Assembly (NCBI GenBank): GCA_008931825.1
Contig: QXVZ01030562.1
Location: 4,611-46,895, forward strand
DNA from: Phallusia fumigata
Taxonomy: Eukaryota; Chordata; Ascidiacea; Phlebobranchia; Ascidiidae
Direction: 5' to 3'
DNA length: 42,285 nucleotides
Shown: positions 1-14,800 of the stretch, piece by piece
How positions within the stretch are numbered: the stretch's first letter is position 1
Layout: each line of letters begins with the position of its first letter
Program-made: the position numbers and the translations under genes
Notes under the pieces: model-generated
Database searches by the model: none
Seen by the model: only the letters and a program-made list of their open reading frames with translations
Told to the model about the DNA's origin: nothing

Positions 1-134
1 GCCGAGAAAACGACTTAGTACGCACGTATACCATTTATTGTGACAATGACATAATAACGCATGATGTTTCGCGACCCCAAAATTATATTTCGCGACCCCA
101 ATTTGGGTCGCGACCACCAGTTTGAGAAGCCCTG
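1..134 (-). mobile_element. hAT-type repeat, one terminus
   Basis: Read on the minus strand, the sequence from position 134 leftward starts CAGGGCTTCTCAAACTGG. This is the CAGnG(n)TTCTCAAAC type of terminal repeat seen in many hAT transposons and their non-autonomous derivatives. It is followed by several copies of a GGTCGCGAcCC motif (about 65-115), typical of such relics. The other end lies beyond position 1, so length, target duplication and coding capacity cannot be judged. Family assignment rests on the terminus only. Confidence 0.5.
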
Positions 135-253
135 GTTTACATCACGTAACACGTTTTTTCTGCTCTGGCCCATACCGACCCTTTTTCTGATGGGACCTAT
201 CATATATTGTTCGTTGTACGATATTTGTGTCACATCACAGAAAACAATAGCAC

Positions 254-3852
<3,599 letters not shown>

Positions 3853-5722
3853 TCATTTACCACATATCACATGTATTATCAACACAATAGCCAAACCATG
3901 ATACTGCCAAACACAAACCATTATTGAACTTTGCTGTTGCTCAAAACATGCATTCGGATAGATCAAGCGCAATACACACATGCACAGCCCTTTTCTACAA
4001 TTTCTTTTTTTTATTCCTTATTCACATACATTTAATAAACACTATAGTCAAAAAGTGTTTCTTCAATCCATCCAACACTTTAGCCTAGCGAAAGCTTTCC
4101 ATTTAAACCAAGTGTGATCAAACAATCGTAGAGGAAAAAAGTTAAGGAGTGTATAAAGAGCACTTGAGAAAGATCGTTAAAAGTATAAAGCCACTTGAAA
4201 CTGAGTCAAACAGTAAAAAGTCCTCTTCCAGCCGCCTTGACAAGTGCTTTGTCTCATGTCATAACTACCCAGTGAGAACAACGCCGCGGACATGAAATAT
4301 TCCCTTGTTCAGCGTTGGCATAGTGCACAAGTTAGATCGGTTCCCTGGACACATTTTGAGTTTACCGCAAGAGCGTATGTAAACAAACGCTTCGAACCGT
4401 GACTCAACAATGGAGCGGCACCTGACGTCATAATAAAGGGAGCAGCTCAAACTTCTTGTCAAAACTTGCCGATACCAACCTTTTATTCCTGTATCCACAT
4501 TCGACAGAATTTTCTTACACAATTGAAATATCACATACCACGCAAAGTGGCCTTCTGTGGCCTGTCCGCAGTAATAATATGAGTGCTGTCTGCAAGGGAT
4601 TTGTAACGTTATGTCTTTAAGAACCTTTATGACAACCTAAAATCTTACAGATTTAACCTAAAACGAGGCCACATTTGGTAAAATGGTCCCGAGATCACGA
4701 AAAAGCTTGCATATTTAACACAAAGGAACAACAAGTATTTGTTGCATGAAGTTTTCGCTGTTTGTTTGTTTGTTTTATTTTATTATCGATTCGACAAAAC
4801 AACGAATAACGCGATTTCATTCATTCCAAATGTAGCTATTATGATTACATTGAATGGGATCCATCCATCTTTAAGTTTCGAAGATGGTATCAAACTTACA
4901 ACCTTACGATCACAAAGCTCCCACACCAATTGTCTTGCTGATTATTGGTAACTAACTGAAGACGTGTATAAACTTTACAATCAAACTGGTAAAAACATTT
5001 CGTAAGGTTGAGGTGCAAATTGTAGCGAATACTTGTTTTTGGGAAATAAACCCATTTGTCAATTTTATGAATAAAATCGGTCCTTAACTGATTGCAGTGG
5101 CTGCAACAGTAACGATAAAACGACGTTTAAGATGCAACAATCTATTTTTTGACGCATTGGTCTCTAGTTTTTGCAAGTTTCTTTGAAAACAACATCCTGA
5201 ACGATTTATCTCAGTCAACAATGCTTAAGTCAATAACGTTTTTGTCTCCATAATTGCGGTGTGCAAACAGCAAAAAAACAAATGGCTGAAAAACTTCGCA
5301 AATTTGTGTGGAACAATATCATTATTATTCGAGTAGTTTGGCATAGTGATAGGCCTATATTGGACACAAACACATAACCATCCAAAGTCAGACACTTTTT
5401 TTGCATAAAGCAACAAAACATTCTGTCGACATTAATTGACCCCCTATTCTACATGCTAATCTAGTTCCAAAATACCCTGCTTCCGTGAGCAAACGACTTT
5501 TGGCACGACGGTCGACCCACAATTAAACGGGTTTTTAAAAAAGTTGCCTTTGGCTTTCTCCGTATACCTTCTCTGCTTGGCCAATCAAACGCGTAATAGT
5601 TGACAGCGCTGTGTAGCGGTTTGTAATTTTGTCGATCATTTTCTTATTCCTGTTAGGGGTCTTCGTAGGAGCCAGTACACTGCTTCACCCGGGATGCAAT
5701 ACATTTCGCCATAGGCTCTGAA

Positions 5723-5830
5723 CAAGGATGGCAATACAGTACGGTACGCAACAAAAAGCAAAGTGTATGGTACGGTACGCCCTTTGTAAGAAGGTACGTG
5801 GTTCGCATAACTCAATACGTACCATCCTTG
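5723..5830. repeat. Small inverted-repeat element (108 bp)
   Basis: CAAGGATGG at 5723-5731 is matched by CCATCCTTG at 5822-5830. The interior holds repeated and inverted GGTACG/CGTACC motifs (about 5739-5821). This could be a tiny non-autonomous DNA element or a simple palindromic relic upstream of LSM1. There is no further evidence for mobility. Confidence 0.35.
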
Positions 5831-6121
5831 ACCCTGGGAAAAAGTGGAACAGGATTGTAGAATAGCCTTGTTCTGGAAATTATTCTTCTGTTTTTAGTTG
5901 TCCAACACGACCCTGTGCGACAAAGTATTAAGAAATGGATTTATAACATTAAACTTTAAAACCCCGAATAAAATTTTGTTTTTTAAAGCAGCTGGATGCG
6001 AAGATAAAACGACCAACCGTTGTGATTATTCTAGGGTCGGTAATTTCTATCAAAACATGTTAAACTGAGGTTTTCGATCAAAAACTTCTTGGACACTTTT
6101 GATGGCTGTTTTGTGTTTGTA

Positions 6122-6134
6122 TTTTGTTTTTTAG
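6122..6134 (+). promoter_or_regulatory. Candidate trans-splice/5'-UTR acceptor for LSM1
   Basis: A T-rich tract ending in AG (6133-6134) lies 25 bases upstream of the LSM1 start codon, with no upstream coding exon visible. In tunicates such a site can accept the spliced leader, but it could equally be the acceptor of a 5'-UTR intron. Only transcript 5' ends can tell. Confidence 0.35.
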
Positions 6135-6159
6135 GAGATGAAGTTTAACAAAAACAAAA

Positions 6160-6561
6160 ATGAATTACATGCCGGGCACCGCCAGTTTAATTGAGGAGAT
6201 CGACAAAAAGCAACTGGTGGTCCTTAGAGATGGAAGGATTCTGATTGGTTATTTAAGATCAGTGGATCAGTTTGCCAATCTTGTTTTACAAAATACTGTT
6301 GAAAGAATACACGTGGACTCAATGTACGGCGACATTCCAAGAGGCGTGTTTGTTGTTCGGGGAGAAAATGTGGTGCTTCTTGGAGAGGTTGACTTAGAAA
6401 ATGAAGAGCGTAAAGACCTGGAAAAAGTCCCAATACAGACAATACTGGCTGCACAAGCTAAAGCACAACAAGAGAAGCAGGATAAAGATCGAGCCAAAGC
6501 AAAAATTATGAAGGAAAGAGGTTTAATACCTTCTGTTGATCAGAGTGAAGATGCATTTTGA
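6160..6561 (+). CDS. LSM1: LSM1, U6 snRNA-associated Sm-like protein, mRNA decay factor
   Basis: A single uninterrupted 133-residue frame, the same length as human LSM1. It opens with the near-invariant MNYMPGTASLIEEIDKK. It then has the Sm1 motif (LVVLRDGRILIGYLRSVDQFANLVL, about residues 19-43) and the Sm2 motif (GVFVVRGENVVLLGE, about 62-76). A charged, helical C-terminal tail follows, as in LSM1. The family forms the cytoplasmic LSM1-7 ring, which with PAT1 binds the 3' ends of deadenylated mRNAs and promotes decapping. The start codon is fixed by the conserved N-terminus. There is no intron in the coding region. ZC3H10 follows on the same strand 394 bp downstream. Confidence 0.98.
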   Translation: MNYMPGTASLIEEIDKKQLVVLRDGRILIGYLRSVDQFANLVLQNTVERIHVDSMYGDIPRGVFVVRGENVVLLGEVDLENEERKDLEKVPIQTILAAQAKAQQEKQDKDRAKAKIMKERGLIPSVDQSEDAF

Positions 6562-6659
6562 AAAGGGTGATACATTTGTTATGTTTACAAATGGAATCAG
6601 TAACTTGCAGAGGAGATGACACTTTATAAAAAGCTTTTTTCATTGGGTCGTTGTAAACT

Positions 6660-6665
6660 ATTAAA
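6660..6665 (+). terminator. Candidate poly(A) signal ATTAAA for LSM1
   Basis: ATTAAA lies about 100 bases after the LSM1 stop, followed by GT-rich sequence. It is the best of the weak signals in the 394-bp gap before ZC3H10. No AATAAA is present in the gap. Confidence 0.35.
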
Positions 6666-6955
6666 GTGAATTTGGTACTTTGTGTGAACTTGCCGTCATC
6701 TGGATGTAACCTGGTTGATATGGGCATCGAGCAGTGTTTTTATTGTGCCCATCTTTTCTGTATGAATGAACTGCTGTATTATGTTCCACAAAGATGTCAG
6801 CAATGTTTCTAAAAGCTACTATCATGTAGGAAAATTTTTAAGCTTACCTGTTTTGTTCTTTAGAGCTGGTATCACCTGTATAAAAAATAGTTTATTAAAA
6901 CAATTTTAGTAATGCACAAACTTTCAAAAATTCATGTGTAAACATTTAATCGGTG

Positions 6956-9900
6956 ATGGACATTTTGGCTTCAGATGATGATGGGCGTAAAAATTCCAAA
7001 CACCTTTTTGACAAAAAGAACATTTGCAGAGATTTTTTGAGAAATGTGTGCCAGCGTGGAAGGTGTGTATTTAAATTTTTTATCTATGCATATGCATGCA
7101 TAACATGACACCCAAACTGATTTCAAAATAGTATCACTAAAATAACAAGATGTAGTCATTGACAGAACCTTGTCAACCGGTGTCGCTTGTGGTGAGGATG
7201 AAAATTGGATAAACTGTAACAATTGTGTGTCATTTTACCACAGGAGATGCAAATACAAACATCCATCTGCAGATGAACTGGAAGAAATTGTGGATGTTTC
7301 CTGTGTTGATGTTGTATATGAATTTTGTCATGACTTTCAAAACAGCCAGTGCCAACGACTAAACTGCAGGTTTTAAAATTTAATTGCTTCATATCTGAAA
7401 AACACTTAAGGATCACCCAAAATTTTATTCAAAATAAAATCCTAATTTAAAAATTTTTATGCCAAAACAGATGTTTTATGTTGTTTGTGGTAGATTTATT
7501 CATTGCTCAAAGGAGGATGAGGAACTATACAACACAACCAAGAAGTTGCCATTAAGATTGAAGCTACAATTTGATTTCGGCATTGGCGATTGTTTTCTTG
7601 GCCATGACAAACATCATTATGAGGCTGAGAAGCCCTTGGATCCAAACAGTCCAGTGTGCTGGGATTTTATCAACAGGGAATGCTTCAGGGGAAGAAAATG
7701 CAAGTTTGTGCATCTCGATCCACAACAGGCTGCTAAATATGAAGCAGAACTCTCAGCTGGGATTAAAAGGCCCCGAATTCTTATGGATGATAAAGAGAGT
7801 TATGATGAAGACTGTAATGACTTCACGACATTCTCATCCAGTCAGGAAATGTCAGGGAGTGATGTAATCTCCAAGTAAGTTTTAGTGTGTTGTTCAATAC
7901 AAAAAGTCTGTAAGACAATGTTGATTGCTGCTGTGAGCGAGTTTCCAATATTCAATTGTGAATTGTCATTATAAGTGCTTGACTGAGTATTAAAAGTAAT
8001 CCTCTGTGTTCTAACAATGTTCTTGAATATTGCATAGTAAATAGTAATAAACAAAGGTTGGAACAAACCTATTTATTGATGCAGTATTTGAGAATTGCTT
8101 TCTTCCTGCAGTTGGCAACTTTGTAGTACAAGTGTACCATCCCAAAGGGTTTTTAAAGTGGAAGATTAGTTTTCAGAAAAAAATAGGCTATTTCCATTAT
8201 TATGTAACATATTAACATATGTTATGAGTATTATTGCGATAGCATTAAACTTTAACATAAGATGCTTGGTGCTCGGCCAAACACAACACTTCCATGCTAA
8301 CAATATTGTACAATCAGGTTGCAGCACTATTCATGAAAAAATTAAAGCATTTAGAAAATTGACTAAAAGGCTATGGTTTATTTATCTACTTTCAGTGAAA
8401 TCAGTTTAAGTAAAACTACACACTTTTTACAAGGCACTTACAAGAGGAAAATCAAACATTGAAAAAACGCATCCAAGAGTTGGAAAAGCAGGTTTCAGAT
8501 CTTTCCGCCACAAACGAAGTTTTACTGGAACAAAATGCACAATTTCGATTGCAAAAGAGGTTAGTTACTCTTTATGACTGATTTGAAAAAGAGTTAGCTA
8601 TTTGTAACAAAACCTTTTCTTTAGAGGTATTCAAGGTTATGGTAGAAGTTCTGAGAGCATGACATCTTTTAAGCCCACTGTTGGTTTAAACACTCCCGCA
8701 AATTTGCCGCAAAATGTTGTTGCCAGCAACACACCACAGGCTATGCCTGTGCAGCTAAATGTACAAGGTACAAAATTCATGCTTTAGTCTGTTGCATTTA
8801 TATGTGTACAATAAAAGTTTAGGCAATCTATACTGACCTGCAGAAGGCATTCCTCTTTTGTCTATGATTGTATACAGTTTGTGGTTAAGGTATGCTAGAT
8901 ACCATGTTGTTTGATACAGTTACTGGGCAACCCAGTGCCCAGGATTTGATGAATGGAGCCCCTGGACAACCTCCTCCGCCTCAAGCTACAGTCGTGGCTG
9001 CTGGTGCACGATTACAACAAGTTCCTGTTTCAGTCCCACAGACAACGGACATAGGTAACAAAAACAAGAAAGCACCACCAGTGAATCCTGTCTTAGTGGT
9101 TATATTTGCAGCTGATGTTATTCCTTGCCTAAGGAGTAAAACTTATTTCTCAAGCAAATTTGTTATGAAGGCCAGTCTGTAGCGAACAAATTTACTTGTA
9201 ATGTTATAAAAAAGCATACATACCTCTCGTGAAAACGATGTTTACTTTGGTTATATGTAGCTGCACAAGTCATTGCTGCAAACATGGTTGCCAATTCTGG
9301 AAACAATGTTGAATCCATTCAAGGCGCAAACCAGATGGTGTCAGCACTCTCGGGACAAATGCCTCACTCCAATGCCATGCTTGCACAGAACAACTTGAAT
9401 CAAATGCCGCAGCAACCGATCGCCAGCTTCTCAACTCCCGTTCCCAATCAGCTTGCCCAACAACAGCCGCAACCGCAACAACAGACCATGGGGTCATTTT
9501 CCGGCGGAATGCCAACGCACAATCAGATGACACAACAGCCTGTAAGCTTTGCCGGTACCATCATGGCGGCGGCCCTAGCCGGTGGGAGGTGCGCGATCCA
9601 GGCGGCAACCAACGCTTTGGTGACAATTTCAGGTGACGTGCATCGATCGTCGATGGGTCACGCCGTTCAGCTGCCACCCCCGGCCGTCGTGTACACGGTC
9701 ACGCGTTCCACTGGCAACATGCCACTTGCAAGCACTGTTGTGTCAGGCACCGGACATGAAATGACTTTGGTGGCTGAAACGCAGCGTAACGCTGTAAGCA
9801 GCATGCCTGGCCCCTTGCATCCCGTGGGTCACCCGGCACAAGCTTTTAACAACGTGTCGCCTGGGAATCAGGGCATAGTGCAAGCGTCCTCCCACCAAAA

Positions 9901-10418
9901 TACCGGTAAGTTAAACAACATGTTGGTAAACTACCTATTTGCCTGGTGTACAAATTTAAATAAATGTGGTGAAGACCTTACTACTAAGTGTGATAAACCA
10001 CGGCGGAACTGGGCTTCTTAGAGTATGTCCCAGGTATTCCAGTTTTTAAAGCTAACCTACGGCAATATTTTTTTCACGACAAGTTACGTTTGGTGCTTAC
10101 GAACCACACATTTGCTTGTTTAGTCATTCCTTCGAAGCTCTGATCAACATTTGCAAAAACTCGGCTTACGGCGAGTCATTTGTTACAGGCATGCCTTGTG
10201 CACCTCTTACATCCGGAATCGCTGCAGCGAATACTTCCATGCCGCCCTCTGTATCGATGGGCGCAGTGCGGCCAGCATTACAGAACAGTCTCGTCGCGTC
10301 GGCACAAGTTAATGCCGGTCCGAGGCCAGTGGTACCAACCGGTCCCACGCAAATGAACGAACAAGGCATTATCGCGTTTCCTATAGCTGCCGTGCAACCA
10401 GCGCCGATGCACAATTGA
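6956..10418 (+). CDS. ZC3H10: ZC3H10-type CCCH zinc finger RNA-binding protein
   Basis: Eight exons join in frame to about 640 residues: 6956-7062, 7244-7369, 7494-7874, 8434-8559, 8625-8767, 8890-9054, 9261-9905, 10189-10418. Three CCCH fingers are visible: C24/C32/C38/H42, C64/C72/C77/H81 and C133/C141/C147/H151, with the spacing of human ZC3H10. The first two are each cut by an intron. Exon 4 encodes the leucine-zipper-like coiled coil found in ZC3H10 (motif SATNEVLLEQNAQFR). The rest is a long Gln/Met/Pro/Ala-rich low-complexity tail ending FPIAAVQPAPMHN, similar to the vertebrate end. The protein is about 200 residues longer than human ZC3H10 (434), mostly in this tail. Known family roles are RNA binding and, in mammals, an inhibitory part in pri-miRNA processing and mitochondrial regulation; function here is inferred. 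The start at 6956 lies 23 residues before the first finger. Confidence 0.93.
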
Positions 10419-11869
10419 CACTAAAGTTTGTCACTTGCCGTTTGCACGCCTGATGGCAAGAGAAGCCTTTTTGCGAAGGAATTTTTTATTGAGGCACCTT
10501 GCTCACTTTTATCTTTACTTCTGTGGATTTTTGTCATTGTTTGGGCACACATGTTTTGAAATTTGTGTCGTTAAGCTTTGTTGGTTCAGTTTTAATCGTG
10601 TGTTACCGGTCGCAGTCCGTTTCCTGACAGGACGTACCTGACCAAAAGGGGGCCGTGCCATAGCGTTTCATTTCCTAACTAGAAATCCGATAATACAACT
10701 GGCTGGTGCTTTAATTTGAATATTATAAACAGCTTATCGATTCAAAGTAAACATCGTTTTTGGTGTCGTTGGCCTGCGCATTGTATGGTAACGTGTGTAA
10801 ACAGATCGTCTGTAAAATGGTACGTCTCTCGCGGTTATTACAAGTGTTTAACTCTGTTGTATTTGGACGTATATTCATTTGCGTATAAAACTGCATGGAC
10901 ACCGTATTTGGGATTTCGGGTCACCGTTTTGGCATTTTGGCCTAAATTTATTCATTTCGTTCCGTTGGATCGTTTCACCCAGTTATGAAACCACTTTTTA
11001 GGCAATGTTTCCTCTAAGCTGCGAGTTTACTTAACATAAAATCCAACATAAACTGTAAATTATTTGGACCAATGCCATTTTTATAAAAAGCTTGACCTTA
11101 CCTTGGCCAAAGCGTAACATACTACGCATCTCGCGAACAACAAGATTTTCGTCTTTTGGACAAAATCTCTCCAACTAAAAGTAAGCTTATGGAAGTTATT
11201 TAAGTATTGGATTCTTTTAAAGCCATGTAACTTGCTGTGATTCCATGTTTTTTTACCTCGGGGAGCTGGTGTATTTGCCTAGAAACATGACAAATTAGGG
11301 TGTTGCCTTCAAGTTATTTTAGACCTACGAACAGCGGACCTGCAGTTCTTTCAAAAACACGCTAATACAATTAAACAGCTTTCACATTTACTGTCTAAAA
11401 AGTCTAAAATACTATCCTTATTTTCAGCGTATGATACCCAGCAGTTCTGCAACAGCAGCGACACGTATACGGAAGAATAGCTATTTATCGAACAAATCGA
11501 TTACATAGTTCTCACCTGTTTTTTTGCATTTGTTTGTGACATCATAGATTATCGTTGTGGTCGGTGGTGCTCTAAAACAGCGTAAAAAACATAGAAATAT
11601 TACATGAAAGTTTTACAACAAGTTTAGTTCGCATATTGATTCTCGCTACTGTTCCCCTAACATTTGGAAAAAAAATTAGGCCATCATCTAAAGCCAGAAC
11701 ATTTTCGAGTGTTAATTGGAAGAAATGAGAGAACACCGGAAATACTTTTTGTATCGTTTTTCTCAATGCTGTTCTTGATCGAATCTTGGCCATACAGACA
11801 ACCCCAAAAATAATATCTTTTGTCCAGTTTGACTAACGAACGTTTACTACATTTTTTTCTACCTCACAG
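10419..11869. other. ZC3H10 3' flank and USP 5' flank
   Basis: No conserved coding block was found on either strand in this 1.45 kb. The first few hundred bases probably hold the ZC3H10 3'-UTR. The rest should contain the promoter and any 5' exons of the USP gene. A short acceptor-like CAG at about 11428 is followed by only about 20 codons before a stop and is not called. Confidence 0.5.
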
Positions 11870-14800
11870 TTAAGAGACGATTTTACTATTTCTGGGACAG
11901 ATTACAGAATTTGTCGTGAGCCTCAAGTTAAGGAATTAGTTGTCACCTCTACGAGCACAACTTTCTGGGTCGTCTCGTTTCAAACACCAAACAGAACAAG
12001 CGAAGGCGAAGTCCATCCAAGCTCAGGAGCATCACCATATTTTATTGTAACATGCTGGAAACACATGGGTGAGTACTTCAGTATAATGTATAGATGGTCA
12101 ATTCCTGGTGTTTAAAACTAATTTTATGCTACCATAAGACCTGTATCCATATAACCTTGCTGGTCAATCTGGAGAAACTAGGTAGAAAATGTTCCAACAA
12201 ACTTCAGTAGTATCAATTCAACGTAAAAACCGAGAAAAAACATACTGTGATAGAAGAAACATAGATCTCGCGCCTGCTTAACATCAAGTAGCATAAATTT
12301 GATTGGGATAAATGTGAATTCAGAGGTAAATTTTGTTCAGCAATAGTAACTAATGGTTAGGCTATTAGGGTCTTCTGTTTAGATGATAATGATAACTAGA
12401 GAGAAGCAGGAGCACTAATCAATATCATGAAAACTAGAATCGATAGGTGTGTGAACACAAAATATTTAGCTTTATTTTTCATTTGTTTGTTCTGTATTTA
12501 AACAAATATATCAGGTTTCGGCGACCTTTCTTGAACTGCTCAAAACCCAGGTTGGCAAGGTCTCAGCAGGCCATACTAATTTTTCAGTTGTTATTCTGTT
12601 CCCCTACTGCTTACTATGTTGTTAAAACTACAAAATTTAGGATATTTTATTCAGCTCATCTACTTATATGTAGATTAATGTTGGCCCATGCATTGCCCCC
12701 TGATATAGATTGTCCAAACAATGTGATTTATTTACTGTAACATACTTTTTGTTTTTTTGAATGCAGATGAGGAAATGCCGGACATGACAGGGAGGTCCAG
12801 GGGTATTTGCCCCTCATCTGCTTCCCATCACTTGAAAGGCAGCTCTTCCACAAATAGCCCATCTCATGTACAAGGTATAATTCTGTCAAGTTGTAAACAC
12901 GAAAAAATGAAAGATTTTGTCACTAAGTCTTTGATTTAGTGCAACAAGCACATGCCCACTGGTTTCCCATGGTTTTTTGGGTACAATAAACTCCTTTCCT
13001 TGCGTGAAATAAGTTTACCTAAAAATTACAAGGTTGGCAAGGAGATTAATTATTGCATATATATCAGGTCCCAACTTAATTTTAAGTTTCACTCTGTCAA
13101 ACTTGTTATTCTTAACCCCTGACCCTTATAGCGGTTCATTTCTAATCATAAGCACAGTTCATTTCTTTCTGCAGAAATTATGTGCTGTAACCCAAGTGTA
13201 ATGACAGTAGTTATGGGTCCCCTTCCATGAAGGGGACACATATTGTTTTTACTCTGTTTTTTTTCTTTTTTTCTTCTTTTCTTTTTTTCTGTCTAACGCA
13301 AGTTTGTTCCCATGTTTGGTCATGAGGGAGTTGTCCGAATTTCAAATTTTCACACATGATAGATGTGTATCTGAAGTTGTGCACTGCCAACTTTTTACCC
13401 CAATTCCCCCATCGGTTCATCCAGAGGCCCCAAAATGTAAATTTTTTAAAACGGCAATATTTAACAAAGTAAGTTACCAAGAAGTTTTCTATTTTGATAG
13501 CTGGTAAAATGCAATGTATTGTAATGTATTTTGTGACTTTTGTTTTGATTCACCCATTTTTTACCTTTTTAACCCCAAAAATTGTGTTTTTTCTTAACGA
13601 GTTTGTTCCCATGTTTTGGTCAAGAAAGAGTCGTTCAGTGGTTGGTCACAGGCTGTGGCCAGGCGGGTGTTTCATTTTAATTGTCTTGTTTTATGACGGA
13701 CGATGCTCAGCTGTTTATATTCTGGTTTAGGTGATTGCGTAGCGTAAACCGAAATGCGTCTGCTAAATAACGTTGTAAAGGTGTTACATTACAATAACTT
13801 TGCTTTCAAATACAGTTCTACTCTATTGTACAAAAACATGTAAGTTCTACGTGGTTAGTTGGCAAAGAAGCTTAATGTTATTGTTGTTGAATTTATAGTG
13901 CACTGAAACTGTGCTGAAGAGATTCGTTAAGGGTTTGTTGCGGCTCGGCCAAAGATCACTGTAGATCAAACTGTTGGGTAATGTGGCTGTGGGGTTTAAA
14001 TTATGCTGTTTACAGTAAGATTGTAATTGGCATAATGTAAACAATGATTTGATTAGAATATATGTGGAAATCTTAACTTTTTGTTTTCCCACCGATTTTT
14101 AAACTGATCACATCCTAAAACATCGCTACTATTCAGAAACTTTATGTGTGTGGGGACCCATATGTTTATGCTAGCAGAAACAATCATGTCATAAAATGCC
14201 AAGGGAATTTGGGACCCAATGTTATTCAGACATTGAATATATATCCAACGTAATGAAGGAAATGGTACATATGGAAAACATCAATTGGGGGTGGTAGTAT
14301 ATGTGGAATGAAAATATGGAGAATGCCACCTCTCTAGTTTTAAAAGGCACCGTGGAATAGGTATTTTGGACGTTTGAGTGGAGTTGGTAAAACATATAGG
14401 CTGGATTGAGTTCAGGGTATTTGCCTTTATAGACTTTTTGTAGGATATTTAAGTTAGTCACTTTCAAGCTTTGCTGTTTAATTTTAAAGCATTTTTTTTA
14501 AACACAACTACATTTTGTATGCAATACATACCCCTAATTGCCAGTGAGTATAACATGTATTGTGCAACTGCTAAGAAGCAAAGCGTAAAATGGTTCACAG
14601 AGGAAATAATGACAACTTATTTCCGTCATAGCAATTGTTGCCATTTGTATGCAGCACCATAGTGTGTTTTCATTGTATGTTAGTTGCACTGGTTTTATTT
14701 GATTGTATCTGTTGCGGGATGTCAGCTAATTCCAATCTTTCACAAAAAGTACTATTGAGTAAGTTTTTCTTGTATATATATTAGCTTGTGTTGGTCATCA

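Noticed and set aside
4265-4534. Minus-strand 89-codon frame in the CCDC177-LSM1 intergenic region
   Set aside because: No domain, no splice or poly(A) context, and composition like the surrounding non-coding DNA.
11428-11480. Possible first coding exon of the USP gene after an acceptor-like CAG
   Set aside because: All frames stop within about 25 codons and no UBA-like sequence is seen.
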